The notes under the pieces are model-generated. The model did not search any database, was not told the DNA's origin, and saw only the letters and a program-made list of their open reading frames with translations. A stretch of 64,000 nucleotides of DNA, from NCBI RefSeq assembly GCF_024614185.1, contig NZ_JAHTLF010000008.1, forward strand, positions 62,001 through 126,000, read 5' to 3'. Source of the DNA: Nocardioides carbamazepini (GTDB taxonomy: Bacteria; Actinomycetota; Actinomycetes; Propionibacteriales; Nocardioidaceae). The position numbers were made by a program, and so were the translations under genes. Positions 8,215-16,374 of this stretch are shown piece by piece (position 1 is the first letter of the stretch; every line of letters starts with the position of its first letter).

Positions 8215-9092
8215 GCGGCCCGCCGGGCCTGCTCGACGGCCGGCAGCACCTTGTTGGCTCCGTAGTTGAAGATCCGCATCGCGACGGCGTACCCGGGCGG
8301 GAAGTAGCGCTGCAGCCAGTGCGCCAGCCGGATGTCGGGCGAGGTGTAGACCCAGTACCTGTTGCGCAGCGCGCCCTTCCAGATCGCGGCGGCCGCCTGC
8401 TCCGGAGAGACCGCGCGCTTCTGGAAGTGCCCGCGGGCGCGGACGAAGGCCTTGCTCTGCTGGTCGATCCCGGCGATCTTGAGCGTCTCGACCAGGCCGG
8501 TGTCGACGCCGCCGGGACAGACCAGGCTGACGCCGATCCGGTGCTTGCGCAGGTCGTAGCGCAGCACCTCGGACACGCCGCGCAGCCCGAACTTGGTCGC
8601 GCTGTAGGCAGCGTGCCACGGCATGGCGATGATGCCGGCGGCCGAGGAGACGTTCACCAGCTGGCCGCCGCGGCCCGCGTCGATCATCGGCGGCACGAAC
8701 TCCTCGATGACGTGGATCGGTCCCATCAGGTTGACGTCGACCAGCCGCTGCCAGTGCTCGGGCTCCAGGCTGCGGACCGTGCCCCAGACCGAGATGCCGG
8801 CGACGTTGAGCACGACGTCCATCGCCCCGGCCCGCTCGGTGACGTGGGCGGCGAGGCGGCGCACCTGTGCGTGGTCGGCGACGTCGGCGACCTCCGCGGT
8901 GCCGACCCGCCCGCCACGGGCCCGGATCGCGTCGGCCACCTCGGCCAGGCGCTCGGCCTGGACGTCGGTCAGGTGCAGCACCGCGCCGCGGTCGGCCGCC
9001 TGCTCGGCGACCGCGCGGCCGATGCCGCTGGCGGCACCGGTGACGAGCACCTGCTTGCCGGTCAGGTCACGGACGGGTGCGCGGAACCACAT
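8211..9092 (-). CDS. SDR family NAD(P)-dependent oxidoreductase
   Basis: A 293-residue classical short-chain dehydrogenase. The cofactor motif TGAASGIG is near residue 22, NVAGIS is in the middle, the catalytic Ser is in NVSSAAG, and YSATK gives the Tyr-Lys pair. A C-terminal extension contains an aromatic segment (RYWVYTSPDIRLAHWLQRYF) typical of membrane-associated SDRs acting on hydrophobic substrates. The ATG at 9092 is preceded by a strong GAGGAGG. The promoter carries a TetR-like operator shared with the TetR gene at 22592. The substrate is unknown; a lipid or steroid-like alcohol is plausible. Confidence 0.9.
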   Translation of the reverse strand: MWFRAPVRDLTGKQVLVTGAASGIGRAVAEQAADRGAVLHLTDVQAERLAEVADAIRARGGRVGTAEVADVADHAQVRRLAAHVTERAGAMDVVLNVAGISVWGTVRSLEPEHWQRLVDVNLMGPIHVIEEFVPPMIDAGRGGQLVNVSSAAGIIAMPWHAAYSATKFGLRGVSEVLRYDLRKHRIGVSLVCPGGVDTGLVETLKIAGIDQQSKAFVRARGHFQKRAVSPEQAAAAIWKGALRNRYWVYTSPDIRLAHWLQRYFPPGYAVAMRIFNYGANKVLPAVEQARRAA

Positions 9093-9116
9093 GGGTTTCC
9101 TCCTCGATCCAACCGT

Positions 9117-9150
9117 TGTTGCAACCACGAGTGCAACACACTGTTACAAC
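9117..9150. promoter_or_regulatory. Candidate TetR-family operator in the SDR promoter
   Basis: The gap 9093-9186 contains the palindrome GTTGCAAC (9118-9125), then GAG and TGCAAC, then GTTACAAC (9143-9150). The arrangement GTTGCAAC-nnn-GAG-(T)TGCA recurs in front of the TetR gene at 22592. This gap holds the SDR promoter; no other gene is visible in it. Confidence 0.5.
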
Positions 9151-9186
9151 TGCGCTCACCCTAGCAGGCCGACGCCGGCCGTCACC

Positions 9187-10449
9187 TCAGAGCAGCGGGC
9201 GCAGCGGGGCCAGCACCAGCTCGGTGAACTTGCGGTGCACGTCGCGGGCCTCCCACTCACCGCTGGTGAGCTCCAGGCAGTGCGACTGGTCGATCTCGAA
9301 GATCTCCTCGAGCTCGCGGGCGAAGCCCTCGTCGATGATCTCGACGTTGATCTCGAAGTTCCCCGTGAGACTGAGCCGGTCGATGTTGGCGGTGCCGACG
9401 GTCGCCCAGGTGCCGTCGACGGTCGCGGTCTTCGCGTGCACCATCGCGTCGCGGTAGCGCAGGATCCGCACGCCCGCGTCGAGCAGCTGGGTGAAGTGCC
9501 CGCGGGAGATCCAGTCGGCCACGATGTGGTTGGACTTCAGCGGCAGCAGCAGGCGGACGTCGACGCCGCGGCGCGCCGCCGCCTTCACGGCGTCGATGAA
9601 GTCCTCGTCGGGCAGGAAGTAGGCCTGGGTCATCCACACGTTGCGGCTGGCCCGGTTGATCGCCTCGATGTACATCGCGCGGATCGGGAACATCCACAGC
9701 CGCGGCACATTGCGCTGCACCCGCACCCGGGGCTCCCAGGTCGACGCCGTCTCCAGCAGCAGCGGCCGCTCGGAGCCGCGCAGCCGGCGGCGCCGGTTGA
9801 GGTTCCAGAAGTCCGCGAACGCCCGCTTGAGGTCCCAGACCGCGGGGCCGGTGATCTGGACGTGGGTGTCGCGCCACTCCGACTCGTAGGCCGAGCCGAT
9901 GTTGTAGCCGCCGACGAACCCGACGTTGTCGTCGATCACCAGGATCTTGCGGTGGTCGCGGCCGTAGCGGCGCAGGTCGAAGAAGCGCCAGCCGGCCGAG
10001 TAGACCGGGTAGCGCAGCACCTTCACGCTCGGGGGGAAGCGCTGGAACGCCGGCGAGACGACCAGGTTCGCGAACCCGTCGTAGATGCAGTAGACGTCGA
10101 CCCCGCGCTCGGCCGCGGCGATCAGCGCGCGCTTGAACCGCTCCCCCGTCGCGTCGCCCTTCCAGATGTAGGTCTCGAAGAGGATCTGGCGCTGGGCACC
10201 GTCGATCGCGGCCAGCATGTCGTCGTACAGGTCACGGCCGAAGGTGTAGGTCGTCACGTTCCCGTCGCCGACCGCGACCGTGCGCGGCGGCCTGGTCGGA
10301 AACGGCTTGGGCCGCTTGCCGCGCCGCCGGTAGGAGTCGACGAGCGACATGGCGATCGCCACGATGAAGGGCACGCCGATCAACGCCAGCAGGACGCGCC
10401 GCAGCACGGTCCTCAGGCCGGCCAGCGGGTCGTTCTCGTCGTGCGCCAC
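9187..10449 (-). CDS. Phospholipase D/cardiolipin synthase-like protein, two HKD motifs
   Basis: A 420-residue membrane-anchored protein with a hydrophobic helix near residues 20-40 and two PLD domains. Catalytic HKD motifs are HRKILVID and HAKTATVD, each followed by a Gly/Asn segment (GGYNIG, GTANID). This architecture fits bacterial cardiolipin synthase, which transfers a phosphatidyl group to phosphatidylglycerol at the membrane; actinobacteria often use a different CDP-alcohol route, so the substrate is uncertain. I chose GTG at 10449 because TAGATT ends seven bases before it (leaderless pattern). A TTG at 10458 is possible but lies within that box. Confidence 0.9.
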   Translation of the reverse strand: MAHDENDPLAGLRTVLRRVLLALIGVPFIVAIAMSLVDSYRRRGKRPKPFPTRPPRTVAVGDGNVTTYTFGRDLYDDMLAAIDGAQRQILFETYIWKGDATGERFKRALIAAAERGVDVYCIYDGFANLVVSPAFQRFPPSVKVLRYPVYSAGWRFFDLRRYGRDHRKILVIDDNVGFVGGYNIGSAYESEWRDTHVQITGPAVWDLKRAFADFWNLNRRRRLRGSERPLLLETASTWEPRVRVQRNVPRLWMFPIRAMYIEAINRASRNVWMTQAYFLPDEDFIDAVKAAARRGVDVRLLLPLKSNHIVADWISRGHFTQLLDAGVRILRYRDAMVHAKTATVDGTWATVGTANIDRLSLTGNFEINVEIIDEGFARELEEIFEIDQSHCLELTSGEWEARDVHRKFTELVLAPLRPLL

Positions 10450-10456
10450 GCGCGTC

Positions 10457-10462
10457 AATCTA
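10457..10462 (-). promoter_or_regulatory. -10 element of a leaderless promoter for the PLD gene
   Basis: TAGATT on the minus strand is followed after seven bases by GTG at 10449-10447. It sits in the 30-base gap between the PLD start and the end of the second mce operon. Confidence 0.5.
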
Positions 10463-10479
10463 GTGGTTGGTCTTCCGCG

Positions 10480-11040
10480 CTACCGCGCGCCCTCTCCGCT
10501 GTTGGTGCCGCTGAGCAGCTCGAGACGGTCGACCAGCCAACTGCCGCTGACGAGCTTCATCGTCATGCTCACCCGCTGCTCCTCGATCTTGACGTCGGCG
10601 CTGGTCTCGTCGGTGATGGCCTGGTCGACGAACGCGAGCACCTCGACCTGGCTGTCGTCGACCACGCGGCCGGCCGCGTCCACGACCTGGCCCTTGGCCG
10701 TGGCCTGGCCGTCGACGATCGCCTTCTGGAGGTCGCCGACATTGGGGGCCAGCTTCTCCTTCAGCTCCGCGTTGGCGATCTTGTCGAGCCAGGCGAAGTC
10801 GTGCTCGCCGTCCTTCCAGGAGTACGTCGTGATCTGCACCAGCACCTCCTTGGCGGCCTCGAGCGCCGCCTTCTCGGCGTCGTCCTGGGCCGAGAGCGCC
10901 TGCGCGCGCGACCGCGCGTCGGCGAGATCGTCGCTGGCGCCGCGCTCCTGGGTGACCAGCCAGCCGATCACCGCCAGGCTGGCGACCAGGGCCGCGACCA
11001 GCGCGATGAGCAGGTTGCCCGACCTCGACTCGCGGGTCAC
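10480..11040 (-). CDS. Mce-associated membrane protein
   Basis: A 186-residue protein with a short basic N-terminus, one membrane helix (LLIALVAALVASLAVIGWLV) and an NTF2-like periplasmic domain ending in the WLVDRLELL strand, the form of Mas proteins encoded after mceF. The GTG start at 11040-11038 overlaps the mceF TGA (GTGA). Mas proteins are reported to stabilise Mce complexes. Only one is present here, whereas mycobacterial mce operons often carry two or more. An earlier in-frame start would sit inside mceF and was not used. Confidence 0.85.
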   Translation of the reverse strand: MTRESRSGNLLIALVAALVASLAVIGWLVTQERGASDDLADARSRAQALSAQDDAEKAALEAAKEVLVQITTYSWKDGEHDFAWLDKIANAELKEKLAPNVGDLQKAIVDGQATAKGQVVDAAGRVVDDSQVEVLAFVDQAITDETSADVKIEEQRVSMTMKLVSGSWLVDRLELLSGTNSGEGAR

Positions 11041-12128
11041 CGGACCGGCCCCGGTGCGTGGGCCGCGCCGCGCTGGAGCGTGGCGAAGGACGCGTCGCAG
11101 CGGCCGTCCTTCTGCAACGGCCGGCGCTCGGTCTTCTTGGGGTCCAGACGCGCGGTGCCGTAGCTGCACCGCGGGTCCATGTCCGGGATCAGCTCGATCC
11201 GCAGCTCTCCGTCACGCACCTTCGACAGGAGCGACCGGAGCCCCGGCGAGTAGTTCTGCAGCAGACTCCGCAGATGGGGCTCGTAGGAACGGAACACGTC
11301 GGTGAAACTTACCCCCGTCGACAAGAACCCGGGCAGCACCTGCTGGGCGTCCTCGACCAGCGCCACCAGCTCCTCGAGCTGGCCGGGGCCACGCTCGAGG
11401 AGGTCACGCAGCTCCGGATCGTAGTCGCGCAGGAACCTCGCGAACTGCTTCGCGGAGGCCGCGAGCTGGCGCAATGAGTCGGCGTTGTCGGTCGCGATGG
11501 ACAGCACGCTGCCGGAGTTGCCGATCACCCGGTCGGTCTCGGGCCACACCTCGTCGAGCGTCTGCAGGATCGCCGTGCCCTGGTCGAGGATCTGGCCGAG
11601 GTCGTCGCCCGTGCCCTTCAGGCCGGTGCTCAGCTCACCGAGGACGATCCTCAGCTTCTTGTCGTCGATCTGGCGCAGCACGTTGTTGACCGCGACGACC
11701 GTCGAGCTGAGGCTCTTCGGCAGATCGGTCGACTCCGCGGGTACGACGTCGCCGGTCGCGAGGTACGGACCCTTGGCCTGCTTCGGCTGGAAGTCGAGGT
11801 ACTGCTCGCCGACCGGCGAGAGGCTCCGCACCCGGGCCAGCGAGTCCTTCGGGATCTCCGTCCCGGTGGTGATCGCGATCGTGGCCTCGACCCCGTCGAC
11901 CGACGGCACGATCGAGCGGACCTTGCCGACCTTGATCCCGCGATAGGTGACCACGGAGCCCTCGAAGAGGCCGCCCGTCTGCGCGAGCTGGACCTTCACC
12001 TCCACCGGCCGCGAGGTCAGCGGCTGGTCGAGGACGGCAGCGAAGATGTAGGCGGTCGTCACGGCCAGCACGGCGACGATGCCCGCGAGACTCAGGTAGA
12101 GCCGGTCGCCCAGGACCTTCTTCACCAT
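11037..12128 (-). CDS. mceF: MCE family protein (MceF position)
   Basis: A 363-residue MCE protein with a short cytoplasmic start (VKKVLGDRLYL), one membrane helix, an MCE domain at about 35-115 (SVVTYRGIKVGKVRSI; SLSPVGEQYLDF), a long helical region, and a C-terminal part with two Cys residues (RCSYG; GRCDASF). The ATG at 12128-12126 follows the mceE stop by one base. It is the last MCE subunit of a complete six-gene set and overlaps the Mce-associated gene by four bases. Confidence 0.92.
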   Translation of the reverse strand: MVKKVLGDRLYLSLAGIVAVLAVTTAYIFAAVLDQPLTSRPVEVKVQLAQTGGLFEGSVVTYRGIKVGKVRSIVPSVDGVEATIAITTGTEIPKDSLARVRSLSPVGEQYLDFQPKQAKGPYLATGDVVPAESTDLPKSLSSTVVAVNNVLRQIDDKKLRIVLGELSTGLKGTGDDLGQILDQGTAILQTLDEVWPETDRVIGNSGSVLSIATDNADSLRQLAASAKQFARFLRDYDPELRDLLERGPGQLEELVALVEDAQQVLPGFLSTGVSFTDVFRSYEPHLRSLLQNYSPGLRSLLSKVRDGELRIELIPDMDPRCSYGTARLDPKKTERRPLQKDGRCDASFATLQRGAAHAPGPVR

Positions 12129-12129
12129 C

Positions 12130-13323
12130 TCAGTCCCCCCGTCCGAAGAGGCCGCCGAGGAGGCCGTTGAGTCCGAGCGGGTCGGTCGTCGTACCTGCCC
12201 CACCGGTGGGCCCACCGGTGCCCCCACCGGTCTTGCCGCCCGCCTTCCCGCCGCCCAGCAGCCCGGGCAGCAGGTTCCCGAGGCCGATCAGGTCGAGCAG
12301 GTCGGTGACCAGACCGCTGACGGCACCGGTGAGGAGTCCGTCGATGTTCAGGTTGTCGACGTGCAGCTCGAGCGCGATGTTGAGGTAGTCGGTGCCGATC
12401 ACCGCGTCCGCCGAGCCGGACGCCTGGATCACGGCCTGCAGCGACTTCTCGAAGGTCCCGTTGTTGGCCGCGAACTCGGCCAGCACCGGCTCCAGCTCAC
12501 TGAGCATGCTGAGCAGCTGGGTCCGGGTCTTGGTGACCGTGTCGTTGGCCGCCCCGCTGAACTTCTCGACCTCGGCGAGCAGCTCGGTGAACGCCGGGGT
12601 CTTCTCCCGCAGCACCTTGGCCGCCGGCCGGATCTCCTTGAGCGCGCGGTTGATGGTCTTCTTGCGGCCGTTCAGGGTCGTCGAGAGCGAGTTCATCGAG
12701 GTGAGGACGCCGTCGATCGCCTGCGTGGTGGAGTTGGCCTGGGTGAGGAACACCGACGCCTTGTCGAGCAGGGCCCGGTAGTCCTCCTCGTTGCCGCTCA
12801 GCGCGGTGTTGAGCTCCTCGGTCACGGTCTGCAGCTGGTCGAGGCCGCCTCCGTTGATCAGCAGCGACGCCTGGGCCAGTGCATCCTCGACGGACGGCGC
12901 CGTCCGCGTGCTCTCCCGGCTGAGGACCGCCTCGTCGGCGAGCTCGGCGCCCGAGGCCGGGTTGGTGACGTCGACGAACAGCTCACCGAGCGGGGTGGTG
13001 TAGCGCAGTCGCGCCTGAGCACCCTCCCGGACGGCCGCGTCCTTCTTCACCGTCAGCGTCGCACGGGCCGTGAAGTCGTCGGGCTCGATCGACTTGACCT
13101 TGCCCATGTCGACGCCGTTCACCTTCACCGGTGCTCCGACCGCGAGGTTGAGGGCGTCGTCGAACTGCGCCTCGATCTCGATCGTGTCACCGGAGACCCC
13201 GGTGCCCGGGATGGGCAGGTCGCGCATCGTGGTGCCGCAGGCCGACAGCACACCCAGCACCAGGGCGAGCGCGGGGACCAGACCGGTTCGCGCGAGCGTG
13301 CCCCGTGTCCTCATCGCGGTCAT
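12130..13323 (-). CDS. mceE: MCE family lipoprotein (MceE position, LprK-like)
   Basis: A 397-residue MCE protein whose N-terminal helix ends in the lipobox LSAC with Cys at about residue 29, so it should be lipid-anchored as is usual for MceE/LprK. The MCE domain (GAPVKVNGVDMGKVKSI; YTTPLGELFVDV) spans about 55-140. A helical tunnel region follows, and the tail is Gly/Lys/Thr-rich low complexity ending NGLLGGLFGRGD. The ATG at 13323 has GGAG four bases upstream; a second ATG nine bases later is possible. Confidence 0.92.
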   Translation of the reverse strand: MTAMRTRGTLARTGLVPALALVLGVLSACGTTMRDLPIPGTGVSGDTIEIEAQFDDALNLAVGAPVKVNGVDMGKVKSIEPDDFTARATLTVKKDAAVREGAQARLRYTTPLGELFVDVTNPASGAELADEAVLSRESTRTAPSVEDALAQASLLINGGGLDQLQTVTEELNTALSGNEEDYRALLDKASVFLTQANSTTQAIDGVLTSMNSLSTTLNGRKKTINRALKEIRPAAKVLREKTPAFTELLAEVEKFSGAANDTVTKTRTQLLSMLSELEPVLAEFAANNGTFEKSLQAVIQASGSADAVIGTDYLNIALELHVDNLNIDGLLTGAVSGLVTDLLDLIGLGNLLPGLLGGGKAGGKTGGGTGGPTGGAGTTTDPLGLNGLLGGLFGRGD

Positions 13324-13331
13324 CACTCTCC

Positions 13332-14381
13332 TCACGATCCCGGCTGCGTGCCGTTGATGATGTTGCACAGCGGCCCCAGCAGGCCCTGGCATACCTGCTG
13401 CAGGAGGCCACCCAGCGGGTCGAGGATCAGGGGGTCGATCCGCACCGGGAGCCGATCGCCCTGCACCAGCTGCAGGTTCTGCAGCGCCAGCGGCATCACG
13501 CGGAGGATCTCGGCGAGCTGGTCCTGCTTGGCGAGCAGCGTGTTCATCAGGGTGGTCGAGCCGTCGAGACTGGCCACGATCGACTCCCGGTTGTCGACCG
13601 CGAACCGCGCGACGGTCGTGACCGCCTCGTCGAGCGAGCGGAGGGCCTTCTGGAAGTTGCCCCGCTCGTCGGCGAGCAGCTGGGACGCCTGCGACACCTG
13701 CTGGATGAAGGTGCGGGCCGTGTCCTCGTTGGCGGAGATCGTGGTCAGGAGGACGTCGAGCGACCTCAGCGTCGCCGCGATGTCCGCGCGGTGGCTGGCG
13801 ATCCCGTCCACACCGTCGGCGAGCGAGTGGATGGTCTGGTTGAGCAGCGGGCCACGGCCCTGGAGGGCCTCCGTGCCGGCGTCGATGAACTCCTGGACGG
13901 CCTTCGTCGTCTCGGCGTTGCCGCCGATGCCCGTGGCGAAGTCGTTGAGCGACTCCAGCACCTGGTCGAAGTCCACCGGCGTCTGGGTGCGGTCCAGTGT
14001 GATCGTGGCGTCGTCCCGCATCTTCGCGCCCTCGCGATAGACGGGCGTCAGCTCGACGTACCTGTCGGTGGCCACCGACCGGGCCACCACGACCGCGCCG
14101 GCTTCGGCCGGCACGGGCTGGTCGGCGTCGATCTCCATGGTCACGAGGACCTTGTCGCCCGCCGGCTCGATCGAGGCGACGGACCCGATGGTGACACCGA
14201 GGACGCCGACGTCGTTGCCGACGAACAGGCCCGCCGAGTCGGCGAAGTAGGCCTTCACGGTCATCTTGTCCGACCCGCCGACGACACCGCACCCGGTGGT
14301 GAGGAGGAGGGCGAGGGCGGCGACGACCGCGCCGGCGACGTGGGTGGCGCGGGTGACACGCTTGTCGAGGGCCCGGCTCAT
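13332..14381 (-). CDS. mceD: MCE family protein with lipobox (MceD position)
   Basis: A 349-residue MCE protein. Its N-terminus is a signal-like helix ending LLTTGCG, a good lipobox with Cys at about 31; this is unusual because lipid anchoring is the hallmark of MceE. The MCE domain (NDVGVLGVTIGSVASI) is followed by a helical region and a C-terminus with two Cys (QQVCQGLLGPLC). The ATG at 14381-14379 overlaps the mceC stop (ATGA); a GTG nine bases upstream lies too close to the GGAAGGGA ribosome-binding site. Confidence 0.9.
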   Translation of the reverse strand: MSRALDKRVTRATHVAGAVVAALALLLTTGCGVVGGSDKMTVKAYFADSAGLFVGNDVGVLGVTIGSVASIEPAGDKVLVTMEIDADQPVPAEAGAVVVARSVATDRYVELTPVYREGAKMRDDATITLDRTQTPVDFDQVLESLNDFATGIGGNAETTKAVQEFIDAGTEALQGRGPLLNQTIHSLADGVDGIASHRADIAATLRSLDVLLTTISANEDTARTFIQQVSQASQLLADERGNFQKALRSLDEAVTTVARFAVDNRESIVASLDGSTTLMNTLLAKQDQLAEILRVMPLALQNLQLVQGDRLPVRIDPLILDPLGGLLQQVCQGLLGPLCNIINGTQPGS

Positions 14382-15361
14382 CGCTGGCACGTCCCTTCCA
14401 GCTTGCAGGTGGTGTCGTCGGCCGGAATCGCCGGCGGCTTGACGTAGAGCGGCAGGTAGGGACCGCTGCCGGTCGCGTTGGTGACGTAGCGGATGGCGGG
14501 AGCCATCTGCTCCAGCAGCCTGGTCAGCTGCTTGTCCTGGCTGTTGAGGGTGTCGAGCACCGCCTCGACGTCCTTCAGCGCGGGCCCGAGCTTGCCGTCG
14601 GTGGACTTCACGATCGCGGTGAGCGCCTTGGACAGATCCGTCGTCTCCACGAGCAGCCGGTGGATCGCCTCGCGGCGGGCGGTGATCTCGCCGACGACCA
14701 GGTTGGTCTGCTTCATCAGGCCGACGATGTCCTGGCTGCTCGCCGAGAGCTGGTCGGTGACCTTCCGGGTGGACTCCAACAGGTCGCCGACCTGGTCGGA
14801 CCGCTTCGAGACCACCTCGGAGAGCCGGGCGACGCCCTCCAGCGCCGGACCGATCTCCTCCTTGCTCGCACCGAGTGTCCCGGCCATCGCGGTCAGCGCC
14901 TGGGCCAGCAGCTCGGGATCGAGCTCGTCCAGCGCCTCGGAGCCCTTCTCGATGACGTCCTGCAGGTTGTAGGGAACCGAGGTCCGCTCCAGCGGGATCT
15001 GGCCGCCGGCGAGGCTGCCTGACCCGTTCGGGTCGACCTCGAGGTAGTGGGTGCCGAGCAGCGTGGCCACCTTGACCGTCGCCGACGACCGCTCGCCGAG
15101 TGCGATCCCGGAGTCGAGGGCGAAGGTGACCAGGACGTGGTCGGCCTCCAGCTCGATGCCGGTGACCTTGCCGGAGATCACGCCGTGGACCTGGACGTCC
15201 TCACCCTGACGCAGGCCCGCCGTGTGCTCGAGGACCGCGGTGTAGGTCTTCGTGCCGAAGGTCCTGACGCTGAGCACGATCACGACCGCGCCGACCAGGC
15301 CGAGGATCACCAGCGTGACGATGCCGACGTGCAGCGGGTTGCGCTCGTTCATGGGCTTCAT
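14378..15361 (-). CDS. mceC: MCE family protein (MceC position)
   Basis: A 327-residue MCE protein: membrane helix at about 12-32, MCE domain at about 38-115 (GEDVQVHGVISGKVTGI; VATLLGTHYLEV), helical tunnel region to about 295, and two Cys at the very end (TTCKLEGTCQR). The ATG at 15361-15359 overlaps the mceB stop (ATGA). Its helical region resembles the MceC of the first operon, including the G(S/T)GP(Y/W) segment before the tail, so the two operons are paralogous across their length. Confidence 0.92.
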   Translation of the reverse strand: MKPMNERNPLHVGIVTLVILGLVGAVVIVLSVRTFGTKTYTAVLEHTAGLRQGEDVQVHGVISGKVTGIELEADHVLVTFALDSGIALGERSSATVKVATLLGTHYLEVDPNGSGSLAGGQIPLERTSVPYNLQDVIEKGSEALDELDPELLAQALTAMAGTLGASKEEIGPALEGVARLSEVVSKRSDQVGDLLESTRKVTDQLSASSQDIVGLMKQTNLVVGEITARREAIHRLLVETTDLSKALTAIVKSTDGKLGPALKDVEAVLDTLNSQDKQLTRLLEQMAPAIRYVTNATGSGPYLPLYVKPPAIPADDTTCKLEGTCQR

Positions 15362-16374
15362 CGGCACGCCGCCGACCAGGGGCCGTTGTTGCCGACCGGG
15401 TTGATGCCGGAGCTGTTGGCGGTCAGGGCGATCGACAACGAGCAGACGTAGACGTTGAGCGCGTTCTCGTACGACGACGCGCGGCCCAGCGACTCGAAGA
15501 CGGTGGTGAACGCCGGGATCGCGTCCACCAGGCCCTTGCGGGACCGCTCGAACATGTCGGCGACGGTGACCAGCCGGTCCGTCGTCCTCGTCAGGGGCAC
15601 CTTGACCTCCTTGAGCAGCGAGCTGGTCGCGCCGACGAGTCGGCTCACGCCGTCGATCGAGGCACCGATGGACGTGCGGTCCTCGGCGAGCCCGGTCATC
15701 AGCCGGCGCAGCTCGGCGACGGTCTGGGAGAGCTCGTCGCCCCGACCCGCGATGTTGTCCAGCACCGGCTGGAGGTTGGTCATCACCTCGCCGATCACGG
15801 CGTCGCGGTCGGCGAGGAAGTTGCTGAGCTGGCCGGTCTGCTGGAGCAGCTGCTCGACCGTGCCGCCCTCGCCCTGGAGCACCTTGACGAGCGACGTCGC
15901 CAGCTGGTTGACGTCGCCGGGCTGGAGCACCTTGAACAGCGGCCGGAAGCCGTTGAGCAGGCCGGTGAGGTCGAAGCCCGGGTCGGTCCGGGTGATGGGG
16001 ACCGTCGCGCCGTCCTTGAGCTCGCCGCCCCGCTGGGCACCCTGGACCAGCGAGATGTACCGCTGGCCGAGCAGGTTCTGGTAGCGCATGACCAGCTTGG
16101 TCGAGTCGAGCAGGGGCTGGTCCTCGACCAGCTCGAGCTTGATCTCGGCGCCGTCGTCGGTCGCCTCGATGCCCTTGACCTGGCCGACCCGGACGCCTGC
16201 GGCCTTGACGTCGTCGCCGACGCGCAACCCGCTGACGTCGGCGAACTCGGCCCTGAACTCGTGGGTGCCGCCGCTGACGCCGTTCTGCATGGTGTTGACC
16301 AGCAGGAGCAGCATCAGGCCGCTGACCACGGCGAAGGCGGCGAACTTGATCGCGATCGAGCGCAACCCGGTCAT
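15358..16374 (-). CDS. mceB: MCE family protein (MceB position)
   Basis: A 338-residue MCE protein with a membrane helix at about 8-28, an MCE domain (GDDVKAAGVRVGQVKGI; YQNLLGQRYISL) and a C-terminal pair of Cys (YVCSLS; SAACR) as in the MceB of the first operon. The ATG at 16374-16372 overlaps the mceA stop (ATGA). It shares LNGFRPLFKVLQPGDVNQL with the equivalent LFDGFKPLFAALTPDQVNEL segment of the other MceB, which supports the position letter. Confidence 0.92.
   Translation of the reverse strand: MTGLRSIAIKFAAFAVVSGLMLLLLVNTMQNGVSGGTHEFRAEFADVSGLRVGDDVKAAGVRVGQVKGIEATDDGAEIKLELVEDQPLLDSTKLVMRYQNLLGQRYISLVQGAQRGGELKDGATVPITRTDPGFDLTGLLNGFRPLFKVLQPGDVNQLATSLVKVLQGEGGTVEQLLQQTGQLSNFLADRDAVIGEVMTNLQPVLDNIAGRGDELSQTVAELRRLMTGLAEDRTSIGASIDGVSRLVGATSSLLKEVKVPLTRTTDRLVTVADMFERSRKGLVDAIPAFTTVFESLGRASSYENALNVYVCSLSIALTANSSGINPVGNNGPWSAACR

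Noticed and set aside
8211..8619. CMD-like protein starting further upstream within the SDR gene
   Set aside because: The ATGA overlap at 8214 gives the family-length protein; the longer version starts in out-of-frame SDR sequence.
5391..9164. A 1257-codon open frame on the plus strand opposite uvrB and the SDR genes
   Set aside because: It is the antisense shadow of real minus-strand genes in GC-rich DNA: no ribosome-binding site, no family match, and Arg/Leu/Asp/Val-rich low-information sequence. The same applies to long plus-strand frames at 34395-38252, 31361-34423, 28083-30653 and 8623-11163.
12130..14292. A 720-codon frame covering mceD and mceE on the minus strand
   Set aside because: Its N-terminal part is a wrong-frame reading of mceD. 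Only the C-terminal 397 residues, from 13323, are MceE with a proper lipoprotein signal.
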